A stretch of DNA of 64,000 nucleotides from Oikopleura dioica (Eukaryota; Chordata; Appendicularia; Copelata; Oikopleuridae). Below, piece after piece: positions 1 to 10,891 of this stretch (position 1 is the first letter of the stretch; the number at the start of each line of letters is the position of its first letter). The position numbers and the translations under genes are program-made. The DNA lies in NCBI GenBank assembly GCA_907165135.1, contig OU015570.1, positions 1,887,525-1,951,524 on the forward strand, given 5' to 3'. Under the pieces are notes generated by a model that saw only the letters and a list, made by a program, of their open reading frames with translations, did no database searches and had not been told where the DNA came from.

Positions 1-497
1 AATTTACTTACTTAGACTTTCCGACGAGATTTGCGACCATTTGGAATCATTATGCAAATGCTTTGTACTTTCAGGAACAATTATCAGATTTATTGTTTAT
101 ATTAAGAGTGTATATTAGTAATTAAAGTATTAGTTACGACGGTAATGCATTACCAAATTCGTCAAAAAAGTGTCGATATTTTCATTCAAAGAGCAAGTGT
201 GCGCTCCGCGCTTGTGTTTTATTCATTAACTTGGCGTAAAAATAAAATAAATTGATAATCGACTACCGAAAATTGGTAATGGGTTACCAAAAATTTTGGT
301 AATGAGTCCGACCGTTCCCAAAGAAAGATTGTTATACTAGGGGATGGTGATAAAAATTTTTCATTTCCCACCCGTTTATTTCAAACTCAAGTTCAAATAA
401 AGGGAGAACAATAATGCAGTAATGGTCGGTAACTAGATTATCGTCTCCAAATATCGTATTTTTCGACTATAACTAGCACTATAAATATATTTTTAAA

Positions 498-548
498 GGG
501 GAATCACTAATAATTAAGCTTTTTCTAGCTTAGTAGGGTAGGCATATA
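498..548. repeat. relic end of palindromic hAT-like element
   Basis: This stretch matches, with small differences, the first 50 or so bases of the element at 15920-16878, including AATCACTAATAATT and GCTTAGTAGGGTAGGCATAT. No second arm is seen nearby, so it is a truncated or solo end. Confidence 0.6.
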
Positions 549-695
549 GGGAAGGTTGCAATAAGAATGAGTCTGAGACCAATTATTCTAAAATAAGCTT
601 AAAAGGACCCATTATTCGTATATTATGCCTATAATGGGTCTAGAACGAGTCTATTATCATTAATGAAGTACTTTCTATCGATAAAGGTTTGGGTG

Positions 696-762
696 AGGGG
701 GCACTGGGTTAAATGACAGAACAAACTCACACGAGGGGGATAGGCTAGGGTTATTTAGGGTT
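696..762. repeat. left part of dispersed TTAGGG-containing repeat
   Basis: Together with 22142-22185 this is the host repeat split by LTR element 1. A related uninterrupted copy lies in reverse orientation at 56308-56440, sharing GGGGCACTGGG, GGGGGATAGGCTAGGGTTA and CCCTAGACTAGACCCCGG. The repeat contains TTAGGG/CCCTAA units but is not a telomere array. Confidence 0.7.
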
Positions 763-767
763 ACTTT

Positions 768-1001
768 TAGAGGCCTCCGATTCATGGTTATGACAGTAGG
801 CCGATAATCCTAGCAACTACCGTACCCGTATCTTAGTGACACTACTGTACTACCACTATATAAAGCTGTGCACTCCCACTCTAAGGCTCAGTCGAGTTCC
901 CGGAGCAAACTCACTCACTTACACAAATACACTACATTGACGTTACCCACTTTTACATGGAATAAATATATGATACCAACACCAATTGAAGAGTCTATAG
1001 T
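768..1001 (+). repeat. 5' LTR of element 1, first part
   Basis: Identical by eye to 21836-22069 of the 3' LTR. It contains the TATA box and an AATAAA at 961-966. The last eight bases (994-1001, TCTATAGT) are duplicated at 7008-7015 on the far side of the foldback insertion. The LTR resumes at 7016 and ends at 7082, so each LTR is 301 bp. Confidence 0.9.
857..865 (+). promoter_or_regulatory. TATA box of element 1 LTR
   Basis: TATATAAAG about 90 bp into the LTR, repeated at 21925-21933 in the 3' LTR. An AATAAA lies about 100 bp downstream in both copies, as expected for U3-R-U5 order. Confidence 0.65.
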
Positions 1002-2035
1002 TAGGACCCGACCGCAAAAATGGGACCTTCTCTCACAGCAATTTTGGGCTTTTTCTGCAACGATAGTATGATAGAGTAGGTCAAGATGAACAACTTTCAT
1101 ATAGAAAAGTTTTCGTAAAAGTACTGTTTTCCCGTCGAAATATACCTGCAAAGGGTCCAAAAATGGTACCAAAAGTACGTTTTAGCCTGTATATCACGTG
1201 CGAGTCCTTCTCAGCTTAAATGACTATGCTCATTAGAAAGCTCTTGCTCTGAGCTTTCAGTTGACCCCAAAAATCTACTCCCTAAGCCAAAAATTTTCGG
1301 AAAAGTACCCTACAGTGACCGGAAGTCGCCGGATTTCGCTTGAATTTGCCATGAAAAAGCCATTTCTCTCTACAACCTTTTGGAACCCCTTACATATGGA
1401 TATCAATCGATAGGGCTTGAACTCGCGATTCTGAATTGACCGGTAATGAGCAAAACCAGCTGGTTCATTGGCCATAACCAGGCGGTTTTCTTCTAAAAAC
1501 ACATAGAATATTATAAATATTCAATATTTGGCCGTGTGTTGCCAGTATATGGCCACCTATGGTCGACTTTGGTCAAATTCGACCGGAGGACCCCGGAGGA
1601 CCTCCCTGGTGGAAGACCATCCGCTGGAAGACCAATATTAAAAATATTCAATATATGGCCGTGCTCGGCCAGAATTTGGCCATCTATGGTCAGCTTTGGT
1701 CAAGTTCGGCCGGATAACCCCCGGAGGACCTCCCTGGTGGAAGACCATCTGCTGGAAGACCAATATTCGAAAATTTCAATTTATGGCTGTGCTCGGACAA
1801 TATATTGCCACCTATGGTCGACATTGGTCAAGTTCGGCCGGAGGACCCCCGGAGGACCTCCTTGGTGGAAGACCGACAGCTGGAAGACAAAAATTAAACA
1901 ATAAAACAAAATGCCTTACTGGGCTAAGAATCGACAGTTCCGACAAATTTGGTCAGTTTATGCCAAAAAACCCCGGAGGACCCCTTTTGCTGGAAAATAA
2001 TCGACTCGAAGACCAACATTAAAAAAAAATTAAAA
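1002..2035 (+). repeat. left inverted arm of foldback element
   Basis: Reads as the reverse complement of about 5975-7007 along its whole length with few differences (for example CTCCCTAAGCC at 1278 against GGCTTAGGGGAG on the right). The arm contains three tandem copies of a 127-bp unit. ORFs in the arms are consequences of that repeat and are not called as genes. Confidence 0.85.
1551..2021 (+). repeat. 127-bp tandem repeat in foldback arm
   Basis: Copies begin near 1551, 1678 and 1806, each carrying GGTCAAGTTCGGCCGGA-like and GGTGGAAGACCATC-like blocks. A diverged partial copy ends near 2021. The mirror copies lie at about 5985-6430 on the other strand. GGAGGACC and TGGTCTTCC are short inverted motifs repeated in each unit. 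Confidence 0.75.
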
Positions 2036-2099
2036 ATCAATCACAGTCCATTCAGATTGATCCTTGGGGCCATGCTGACTGAAAGCTCTGTGGCCAATC

Positions 2100-5000
2100 A
2101 ATTCAGTAAGAGGCAGGGCGAAGCCGACCCGAGGGGGAGGCACGCCCGTTCATTCTTTACAATCATAGTCAGGGCGAAGCCGACCCGGAGGGGAGGCCAC
2201 GCCCGTTCATTCTATTCAATCAGAGTCAGGGCGAAGCCGACCCGAAGGGGAGGCCACGCCCGTTCATTCTTTCATTCAGAGTAAGGACGAAGCCGACCCG
2301 GAGGGAAGGCCACGCCCGTTCATTCTATTCAATCAGAGTCAGGCCCTGACTGTCAGGGCGAAGCCGAGCCGAAGGGGAGGCCACGCCCGTTCATTCTTTT
2401 CAATCAGTTTCAGGACGAAGCCGACCCAAAGGGAGGCCATGCCCATTCATTCTGTTCAATCAGAATCAGAGCGAAGCAGACCCGAAGGGGAGGCCACGCC
2501 CGTTCATTCAATTCAATCAGAGTCAGGGCGAAGCCGACCCGAAGGGGAGGCCACGCCCGTTCATTCTATTCAATCAGAGTCAGGGCGAAGCCGACCCGAA
2601 GGGGAGGCCACGCCCGTCTATTCAATTAAATCATAAACAGGGCGAAGCCGACCCGAAGAGGAGGCCACGCCCGTTCATTCTATTCAATCAGAGTCGGGGC
2701 GTAGCCGACCCGGAGGGGAGGCAACGCCCGTTCATTCTATTCAATCAGAGTCAGGGCGAAGCCGAGCCGAAGGGAGGCCACGCCCGTTCATTCTTTCATT
2801 CAGAGTTAGGGCGAAGCCGACCCGGAGGGAGGCCACGCCCGTTCGTTCCATTCAATCAGAGTCAGGGCGAAGCCGACCCGAAGGGGAGGCCACGCCCGTT
2901 CATTCAATTCAATCATAACAGGGCGAAGCCGACCCGAAGGAGGCAACGCCCGTTCATTCTATTCAATCAGAGTCAGGGCGTAGCCGACCCAAAGGGGAGC
3001 CCACGCCTATTCATTCGGGTCGGCTTTGCCCTGTTTATGATTGAATTGAATGAACGGGCGTGGCCTCCTTCGGGTCGGCTTCGCCCTGACTCTGATTGAA
3101 AAGAATGAATGGGCGTGGCCTCCCTTTGGGTCGGCTTCGCCCAGAAATTGATTGAAAAGAATGAACGGGCGTGGCCTCCCTTCGGGTCGGCTTCGCCCTG
3201 ACTCTGATTGAAAAGAATGAATGGGCGTGGCCTCCCCTTCGGGTCGGCTTCGCCCTGTTTATGATTGAATTAAATAAACGGGCGTGGCCTCCCCTTCGGG
3301 TCGGCTTCGCCCTGATTCTGATTGAATAGAATGAACGGGCGAGGCCTCCCTCCGGGTCGGTTACGCCCTGACTCTGATTGAATAGAATGAACGGGCGTTG
3401 CCTCCTTCGGGTCGGCTTCGCCCTGTTTATGATTGAATTGAATGAACGGGCGTGGCCTCCCTTCGGGTCGGCTTCGCCCTGACTCTGATTGAATAGAATG
3501 AATAGACGTGGCCTCCCTTTGGGTCGGCTACGCCCTGACTCTGATTGAATAGAATGAACGGGCGTTGCCTCCTTCAGGTCGGCTTCGCCCTGTTTATGAT
3601 TGAATTGAATGAACGGGCGTGGCCTCCCTTTGTGTCGGCTTCGCCCTGAAACTGATTGAAAAGAATGAACGGGCGTGGCCTCCCTTCGGGTCGGCTTCGC
3701 CCTGACTCTGATTGAAAAGAATGAACGGGCGTTGCCTCCTCCGGGTCGGCTTCGCCCTAACTCTGATTGAAAAGAATGAACGGGCGTTGCCTCCCTCCGG
3801 GTCGGCTTCTTCCTTACTCTGAATGAAAAGAATGAACGGGCGTGGCCTCCCTTCGGCTCGGCTTCGCCCTGACTCTGATTGAATAGAATGAACGGGCGTG
3901 GCCTCCCTTCGGGTCGGCTTCGCCCTGACTCTGATTGAATAGAATGAACGGGCGTGGCCTCCCCTTCGGGTGGGGTTCGCCCTGTTTCTGATTGAATTGA
4001 ATGAACGGGCGTGGCCTCCCCTTCGGGTCTGCTTCGCTCTGATTCTGATTGAAAAGAATGAACGGGCGTGGCCTCCCCTTCGGGTCGGCTTCGCCCTGTT
4101 TCTGATTGAATTGAATAGACGGGCGTGGCCTCCCCTTCGGGTCGGCTTCGCCCTGACTCTGATTGAATAGAATGAACGGGCGTGGCCTCCCCTTCGGGTC
4201 GGCTTCGCCCTGTTTCTGATTGAATTGAATGAACGGGCGTGGCCTCCCCTTCGGGTCTGCTTCGCTCTGATTCTGATTGAAAAGAATGAATGGGCATGGC
4301 CTCCCCTTTGGGTCGGCTTCGTCCTGAAACTGATTGAAAAGAATGAACGGGCGTGGCCTCCTCTTCGGCTCGGCTTCGCCCTGACAGTCAGGGCCTGACT
4401 CTGATTGAATAGAATGAACGGGCGTGGCCTTCCTCCGGGTCGGCTTCGCCCTGACTCTGATTGAATAGAATGAATAGACGTGGCCTCCCTTTGGGTCGGC
4501 TACGCCCTGACTCTGATTGGATAGAATGAACGGGCGTTGCCTCCCCTTCGGGTCGGCTTCGCCCTGTTTATGATTGAATTGAATGAACGGGCGTGGCCTC
4601 CCCTTTGTGTCGGCTTCGCCCTGAAACTGATTGAAAAGAATGAACGGGCGTGGCCTCCCTTCGGGTCGGCTTCGCCCTGACTCTGATTGAATGGAACGAA
4701 CGGGCGTGGCCTCTTCTCCGGGTCGGCTTCGCCCTAACTCTGATTGAAAAGAATGAACGGGCGTTGCCTCCCCTCCGGGTTGGCTTCTTCCTTACTCTGA
4801 ATGAAAAGAATGAACGGGCGTGGCCTCCCCTTCGGCTCGGCTTCGCCCTGACTCTGATTGAATAGAATGAACGGGCGTTGCCTCCTCCGGGTCGGCTTCG
4901 CCCTAACTCTGATTGAAAAGAATGAACGGGCGTTGCCTCCCCTTCGGGTCGGCTTCGCCCTGACTCTGATTGAATGGAACGAACGGGCGTGGCCTCCCCT

Positions 5001-5974
5001 CCGGGTCGGCTTCGCCCTGACTCTGATTGAATAGAATGAACGGGCGTTGCCTCCCCTCCGGGTCGGCTTCGCCCTAACTCTGATTGAAAAGAATGAACGG
5101 GCGTTGCCTCCCCTCCGGGTCGGCTTCGTCCTAACTCTGATTGAAAAGAATGAACGGGCGTTGCCTCCCCTTCGGGTCGGCTTCGCCCTGCAACTGATTG
5201 AAAAGAATGAACGGGCGTGGCCTCCCCTTCGGGTCGGCTTCGCCCTGACTCTGATTGAATGGAACGAACGGGCGTGGCCTCCCCTCCGGGTCGGCTTCGC
5301 CCTAACTCTGATTGAAAAGAATGAACGGGCGTTGCCTCCCCTCCGGGTCGGCTTCTTCCTTACTCTGAATGAAAAGAATGAACGGGCGTGGCCTCCCCTT
5401 CGGCTCGGCTTCGCCCTGACTCTGATTGAATAGAATGAACGGGCGTTGCCTCCCTCCGGGGCGGCTACGCCCCGACTCTGATTGAATAGAATGAACGGGC
5501 GTGGCCTCCTCTTCGGGTCGGCTTCGCCCTGTTTATGATTTAATTGAATAGACGGGCGTTGCCTCCCCTTTGTGTCGGCTTTGCCCTGAGTCTGATTGAA
5601 TAGAATGAACGGGCGTGGCCTCCCCTTCGGGTCGGCTTCGCCCTGTTTCTGATTGAATTGAATGAACGGGCGTGGCCTCCCCTTCGGGTCTGCTTCGCTC
5701 TGATTCTGATTGAAAAGAATGAATGGGCATGGCCTCCCCTTTGGGTCGGCTTCGTCCTGAAACTGATTGAAAAGAATGAACGGGCGTGGCCTCCCCTTCG
5801 GCTCGGCTTCGCCCTGACAGTCAGGGCCTGACTCTGATTGAATAGAATGAACGGGCGTGGCCTTCCCTCCGGGTCGGCTTCGTCCTTACTCTGAATGAAA
5901 AGAATGAACGGGCGTGGCCTCCCCTTCGGGTCGGCTTCGCCCTGACTCTGATTGAATAGAATGAACGGGCGTGG
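2100..5974. repeat. 57-bp tandem array with strand switch and higher-order structure
   Basis: About 65-70 copies of a roughly 57-bp GC-rich unit containing GGGCGTGGCCTCC, GGGTCGGCTTCGCCCTGA and TCTGATTGAATAGAATGAA. Units point one way from about 2100 to 3014 and the opposite way from 3015 to the right arm. Variant units recur as blocks: one with CCTGACTGTCAGGG occurs at about 2344, 4380 and 5815. The outer parts of the array are mirror images (2439-2636 against 5533-5730). Because 57 is a multiple of 3, open frames of up to 420 codons run through it. I regard them as repeat artefacts. Confidence 0.85.
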
Positions 5975-7007
5975 CCGTTCAATTTTTAATGTTGGTCTTC
6001 GAGTCGATTATTTTCCAGCAAAAGGGGTCCTCCGGGGTTTTTTGGCATAAACTGACCAAATTTGTCGGAACTGTCGATTCTTAGCCCAGTAAGGCATTTT
6101 GTTTTATTGTTTAATTTTTGTCTTCCAGCTGTCAGTCTTCCACCAAGGAGGTCCTCCGGGGTCCTCCGGCCGAACTTGACCAATGTCGACCATAGGTGGC
6201 AATATATTGTCCGAGCACAGCCATAAATTGAAATTTTCGAATATTGGTCTTCCAGCAGATGGTCTTCCACCAGGGAGGTCCTCCGGGGGTTATCCGGCCG
6301 AACTTGACCAAAGCTGACCATAGATGGCCAAATTCTGGCCGAGCACGGCCATATATTGAATATTTTTAATATTGGTCTTCCAGCGGATGGTCTTCCACCA
6401 GGGAGGTCCTCCGGGGTCCTCCGGTCGAATTTGACCAAAGTCGACCATAGGTGGCCATATACTGGCAACACACGGCCAAATATTGAATATTTATAATATT
6501 CTATGTGTTTTTAGAAGAAAACCGCCTGGTTATGGCCAATGAACCAGCTGGTTTTGCTCATTACCGGTCAATTCAGAATCGCGAGTTCAAGCCCTATCGA
6601 TTGATATCCATATGTAAGGGGTTCCAAAAGGTTGTAGAGAGAAATGGCTTTTTCATGGCAAATTCAAGCGAAATCCGGCGACTTCCGGTCACTGTAGGGT
6701 ACTTTTCCGAAAATTTTTGGCTTAGGGGAGTAGATTTTTTGGGGTCAACTGAAAGCTCAGAGCAAGAGCTTTCTAATGAGCATAGTCATTTAAGCTGAGA
6801 AGGACTCGCACGTGATATACAGGCTAAAACGTACTTTTGGTACCATTTTTGGACCCTTTGCAGGTATATTTCGACGGGAAAACAGTACTTTTACGAAAAC
6901 TTTTCTATATGAAAGTTGTTCATCTTGACCTACTCTATCATTCTATTGTTGCAGAAAAAGCCCAAAATTGCTGTGAGAGAAGGTCCCATTTTTGCGGTCG
7001 GGTCCTA
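5975..7007 (-). repeat. right inverted arm of foldback element
   Basis: Reverse complement of 1002 to about 2035, ending exactly in the mirror of the left end (GCGGTCGGGTCCTA at 6994-7007). Confidence 0.85.
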
Positions 7008-7015
7008 TCTATAGT

Positions 7016-7082
7016 CCATACTTGCAACCCCGAAGACACAACAAGATATACACAGAACAACCTTTATCTTTCTGCGGCGCCT
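7016..7082 (+). repeat. 5' LTR of element 1, second part
   Basis: Matches 22070-22136 with one visible base difference and ends in CGGCGCCT. The preceding 7008-7015 is the duplicated target of the foldback insertion. Confidence 0.9.
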
Positions 7083-7085
7083 ATC

Positions 7086-7103
7086 TGGTGACTAAAGTGA
7101 AGC
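7086..7103 (+). promoter_or_regulatory. primer-binding site of element 1
   Basis: TGGTGACTAAAGTGAAGC starts three bases after the LTR. TGG pairs with a tRNA 3' CCA. The primer-binding sites of elements 3 and 4 begin with the same eight bases, TGGTGACT. I cannot name the tRNA with certainty. Confidence 0.6.
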
Positions 7104-7127
7104 TTGAGAGAACCTACGTACCGCAAT

Positions 7128-7985
7128 ATGGATAAGAAACGAGAAGGAAACAATTATCAAACTCAACAACGACAACAACAAAATAAATACAGAATCGACG
7201 ACTTGCGATTGGACAAATTAACATCGAGAGACACACTTGATTATCTGCCACAATGGTTCAGAGCAGCACTTTTTTCACTTAACCTGCAAAGCTTTTCGAA
7301 AATTGACGAAAAGAGATGCTGCGGACTGCTGCTATCATCAATTGAAAATCGAGAAGTAAAAAAAGGACTCACATCCATACTCCTTGGAAGTCTTAATCAA
7401 GGCAAAACAGTTACACTGAAATTATTCGAGAATGCAATCGACACAATCACTAGAAAAAGTTCAGAAGCTCGAATGAGAGACATTGAAACGACAAGGTATG
7501 ATTCGCAACAAACACCAAGACAATTCTACCAAACGCTGGAAACCGAAGCATTCCTTATATTTCCATCGAAAAACGCAGCTAGAACATATACGGATCTCAC
7601 ATTCAAGAAGAAGATTATACCAGGCGACATTCTTTTTTAGCAACTCACATCAGAACTCTATGGAAACGCGCTAATACAAGCAGCTGAAGATTATCTGTCG
7701 CACACAAAGACAGCTCAAATCAACAATCTTGATGGAAACGACGAGATGAATAGAAACCACAATCCCTACGATAAGCTCACACACAATGAGCAGATGGTCA
7801 CCGCCAGAAGACTGTACTACCGTAGCAACGCCGACTCATACAGACAGTCCCATACGATGAGATTAAGCAACAATGGTAACGATGGATACGACCAGTACAA
7901 TTAGGGACAAGTTCGATGCAAAAACTGTAATGGTCCCCACTACACCCAACAATGCCAAGTCAGATACCTGAACGGCGACTATTAA
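7128..7985 (+). pseudogene. gag: gag of LTR element 1, two in-frame amber codons
   Basis: One frame runs from ATG 7128 to TAA 7983-7985 (285 codons) and is broken only by TAG at 7638-7640 (codon 171) and TAG at 7902-7904 (codon 259). Gag is the capsid/nucleocapsid precursor that packages element RNA. The N-terminal part is Gln/Asn rich and highly charged. The C-terminal part has a zinc-knuckle-like CKNCNGPHYTQQC (C-x2-C-x3-H-x4-C) just after the second TAG. It starts 25 bp after the primer-binding site, as expected for gag. The nearly identical LTRs imply little time for decay, so the stops may be old and tolerated, or suppressed. Ordinary inactivation is equally possible. Confidence 0.65.
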
Positions 7986-9616
7986 TGACGAAGTTTTAAA
8001 GCACCCTACTACTACTCAATCATTTACTTCAAATCGAATCAAAATCAATCAAGCCATCAACTATTACAAAACAAATCAGAAACATGCAGCAACCTAAGAT
8101 GAATGAGGAAAACTTGGAAAAACGATGAAGACGTAAACTCAATGAAATATCAGCAAGCTAAGACGATGTGTTTATTTCGCATAAAGGGACGCCTAGCGAA
8201 AAAACACAAAGACGCAAAATTATATCAAAATGATGAACAAGAATGATAAATAATCCGCGCGATGAAGATGAGCGTTTAGATGGCTTACATATCTTTATGC
8301 TTCACTCTTATACGAAACAGAAGAAAAACTTACAACTAAGAAGTTGACAACAACAAACTATCATAAAACTAGTACATTAATGGCACAGATGCCGTGCAAA
8401 GTGAAAATAAAGAAACTACGAATGGATCAAGGCCGATCTGAAGCAATTATATGAAGAGACTGTAGAAAACAATAATAACAGGGCTACTTCTTGACAACGA
8501 CTTGAAGTCGAACAACAAATGAAGAAAAGTTTACGAAAAGATCTGGGATCTGAAGCTACAGAATCATCAAGTGACTCGAGACTGTAGCAATAATGAAGCA
8601 CAGGAAAACTCATCAAATGAATTCAACAAGTTTCGATGCCGTGAAATTAAGAAAAAAAACAGTTACTTATCGCTACAATATGGAAATGTATCGATAACAA
8701 AATTTCTTTCGCACAAGTAGACGCCAGAAATGCGAGAGGAATCAAGAAAATGAAGAAGAATAAACAGAAGGTTTCAACCAAGCAAAAATGGGAAACAGAG
8801 ACAGTGCTGGAACAATATGCGAGTTTAAATGAGCCGGAATTGTCACTTGACCAAAAAGAAGAGACAGTTCTCAAGTGAAAAACGAATTGCTTCGATCAGG
8901 AGGCAAAAACATGACTTTGACCAATGATGACAACGAAACATTTAGTAATGGGAAGCAACTGTGCACTTTGAAAATGACAGGACTGCTCCACCTGAATAGT
9001 AAAGAAAAGCCGGGAAAACTTAACTGGCTTGAAGGAAAACAAAGAAGAGACAACGGCAATAACAGAACTGTTTTCCTAACAAACCATCGATAAAATTATA
9101 AAAAAGTGATGTCGAAACTTGGAAGAGCAGAACCACAGGATGAATTATATGTGCTCTACCCTTAAGTTTTACGAAATAGCTCAATTACCGGAGAAAAATG
9201 TGCACAGCTTGAAACTGCTAGTAACACTTGGAAATACTGATTGCTGAAGAGACATAATCAGATCAGGATCTCCAAGAAATGAAACCGACATTGAATGATA
9301 CTTTGGTCACGACAGTATTGGATACTTATCAATAGACAACGTTGGATGGGATATCCGATTGGAAGATCAAAAACGATTTACCGGAACTATGGATCCTATT
9401 CAACATTTTATGAAGATCAAAAGAGTTTCAAAATAAACTCCACCAGACGTACAGACACTTAGAGTTTACAAATATCAGATCAGCGACCTACTAAAAGAAA
9501 AATTGAAGATTGAACACGCTGATGTTGTTTCTTGCCTTATTCATCAACGAATGCTGACTTAAGACAAAAACGAGAATTAAGAAAAATCGACTTTATTCTG
9601 ATGAGATAACACAGTT
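7986..9616 (+). other. internal region of element 1, no recognisable gene
   Basis: A-rich sequence with many stops in all plus frames. I looked for protease (DSG/DTG), reverse transcriptase (YxDD-like) and integrase signatures and found none. It may be decayed pol beyond recognition or a non-coding spacer. Confidence 0.45.
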
Positions 9617-10099
9617 TCAAAAATACAGTAACAACTGCTCCTCAACTTGACGACGGAAGGAGGTCTCCATGAAGGTCGACTCACACTGAAGATAAGAGCG
9701 GGACAAGTGCAAACTCCGATCAAGCCACAAATCAAAGGCAGTTATCATCCAATAAGCTCGTGGTAATTCAACAGTAATCTTGTTTTCATTGTCATATCGC
9801 TGTAACTCGCCGATTACTGAATCAGGTGCTCCGAAATGCGGCAAAACTCTATAATGTCGAAGAAAGCAACCAGCCTCATCTGGAGTAAGAAGTTCGACGC
9901 ACAAGAATGTTTCGCAATAAATGCCGTATTGATGACTTGGAGCCAAACATTTCAAACAAACCAATTGACAAGCAACAAGCTCATCTGTAGACGCAACCCC
10001 GTCTGTAGAAGCAAAAACAGTGGCAACAAAATTATGACGTCTCTCCAACTCCGAATGACAGTTAGGAACTGTAAATTGCTCCAAAACCTGCGCCAGCAT
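9617..10099 (-). CDS. unidentified ORF antisense to element 1 gag (ORF B, 160 aa)
   Basis: ATG to stop, 160 codons, on the strand opposite to gag of the element that contains it. I do not recognise the protein. It is Cys-containing and mixed in composition, with no signal peptide or membrane segment. By eye its start (QFTVP...ELERRHNFVATVF) resembles the start of the neighbouring ORF A (EFEIP...EEVFRREQVLMRLF), which suggests tandem paralogues. An overlapping frame just upstream (9952-10194) may be its displaced N-terminus, so a frameshift is possible. It lies between gag and the insertion site of element 2. Confidence 0.4.
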   Translation of the reverse strand: MLAQVLEQFTVPNCHSELERRHNFVATVFASTDGVASTDELVACQLVCLKCLAPSHQYGIYCETFLCVELLTPDEAGCFLRHYRVLPHFGAPDSVIGELQRYDNENKITVELPRAYWMITAFDLWLDRSLHLSRSYLQCESTFMETSFRRQVEEQLLLYF

Positions 10100-10396
10100 T
10101 TAATATTCAACTTTCTTGAAAAATGAATATTCTGAAAATATTTTACGATAACTTCACGAAAAACTTCAAGAGGATAGAAATCAAACAGCGCCACTTTATC
10201 GCTTATATAAGCAATTCACAAAATCATCGATGGACAGAAGCAAAGCGGAACGAACTGTAATAACAAAAATAATAAGCCTATTGTAACTCAATGGAAAAAC
10301 ACCGACTGCACCAACACATTTGCGATCGCCAATCAACTCATTTCAGAAACACGACAATTGAGAAAGAACGAATTTATTAGATGCGAAATTCAGGAT

Positions 10397-10858
10397 TTAA
10401 TCCAGGTCCAATGTAACAGTAAAAACTTCAAGCGAATCCAGAATTTTCGAACGATAAGAAGATGCCGCACCTTCATTCGCAGGCATGAATCCGGAACTTG
10501 GGTCCACCAGCGCCGCGCCCTGAAAAGTCGAAAATGAAAGCAAATCTTCTACTCCAGCTTCATCAAAATTAAATCGTTTCCAGGGCACATTCTCGAGAAG
10601 CTCTGGATAGCAACAGCAATATAGAGAAAAAGAGAATCTTCGAGTAAAATAATTACTTTCCACGTTGACCGATTCACAGATGATGAAGAATTCTCTATAT
10701 CCATTAGGAAATTGAATCTCGGCTCCCACTTTCCTAATAACTGTGACTTGAATCGACGAATGTCTCATAAACAACCGCATCAACACTTGCTCTCGACGAA
10801 ACACTTCTTCGTTATTTCGAGGAATCTCAAACTCAACCAAGTCAAAATGGAAACTCAT
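10397..10858 (-). CDS. unidentified ORF antisense to element 1 gag (ORF A, 153 aa)
   Basis: ATG at 10858 to stop at 10397, 153 codons, antisense to gag. The family is not known to me. The middle contains WKRFNFDEAGVEDLLS, which resembles WDTLNFSDLKEVELLS in the accessory ORF of element 3 (27021-27812). The N-terminal FEIP...REQVLMRL resembles PLEI...EKTIQLIRI in that same protein. I infer by eye a shared accessory family that sits sense in element 3 and antisense here. The length is shorter than the 263 aa of the element 3 protein. There is no signal peptide or transmembrane segment. Confidence 0.45.
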   Translation of the reverse strand: MSFHFDLVEFEIPRNNEEVFRREQVLMRLFMRHSSIQVTVIRKVGAEIQFPNGYREFFIICESVNVESNYFTRRFSFSLYCCCYPELLENVPWKRFNFDEAGVEDLLSFSTFQGAALVDPSSGFMPANEGAASSYRSKILDSLEVFTVTLDLD

Positions 10859-10891
10859 TTTTACTATTTTACAACTCAAAATTGAGGACAA

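Larger units (their letters stand above)
1..767. other. AT-rich flank, no gene seen
   Basis: No convincing coding region on either strand. The stretch holds relics of repeats found elsewhere in the window: a decayed hAT-like end (498-548), a GACCCATT...AATGGGTC hairpin near 604-640 that resembles the cluster at 22905-23040, and, from 696, the left part of a TTAGGG-containing dispersed repeat in which LTR element 1 is inserted. Confidence 0.6.
1002..7007. mobile_element. 6.0-kb foldback transposon with 8-bp TSD
   Basis: Inverted arms of about 1.03 kb (1002 to about 2035, and about 5975-7007) enclose a long tandem array. The ends read TAGGACCCGACCGC and its exact reverse complement. The 8-bp duplication TCTATAGT flanks both ends (994-1001, 7008-7015) and is present once in the intact LTR at 22062-22069, so both ends are exact. 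An 8-bp TSD and a TAGG start suggest mobilisation by a hAT-type transposase, although the structure looks like a foldback (FB) element. No transposase gene is inside. Confidence 0.88.

Noticed and set aside
1536-2284. ORFs in the foldback arms (1536-1904, 1696-2022, 5986-6471)
   Set aside because: They follow the 127-bp tandem units and appear identically on the opposite arm. There is no protein-like conservation beyond the DNA repeat.
3035-4297. A 420-codon minus ORF (and similar long ORFs at 2439-2636, 4650-4865, 5047-5433, 5533-5730)
   Set aside because: These are read-through of a 57-bp satellite whose length is a multiple of three. Open frames occur on both strands and the peptide is a 19-residue repeat, so they are not called as genes.
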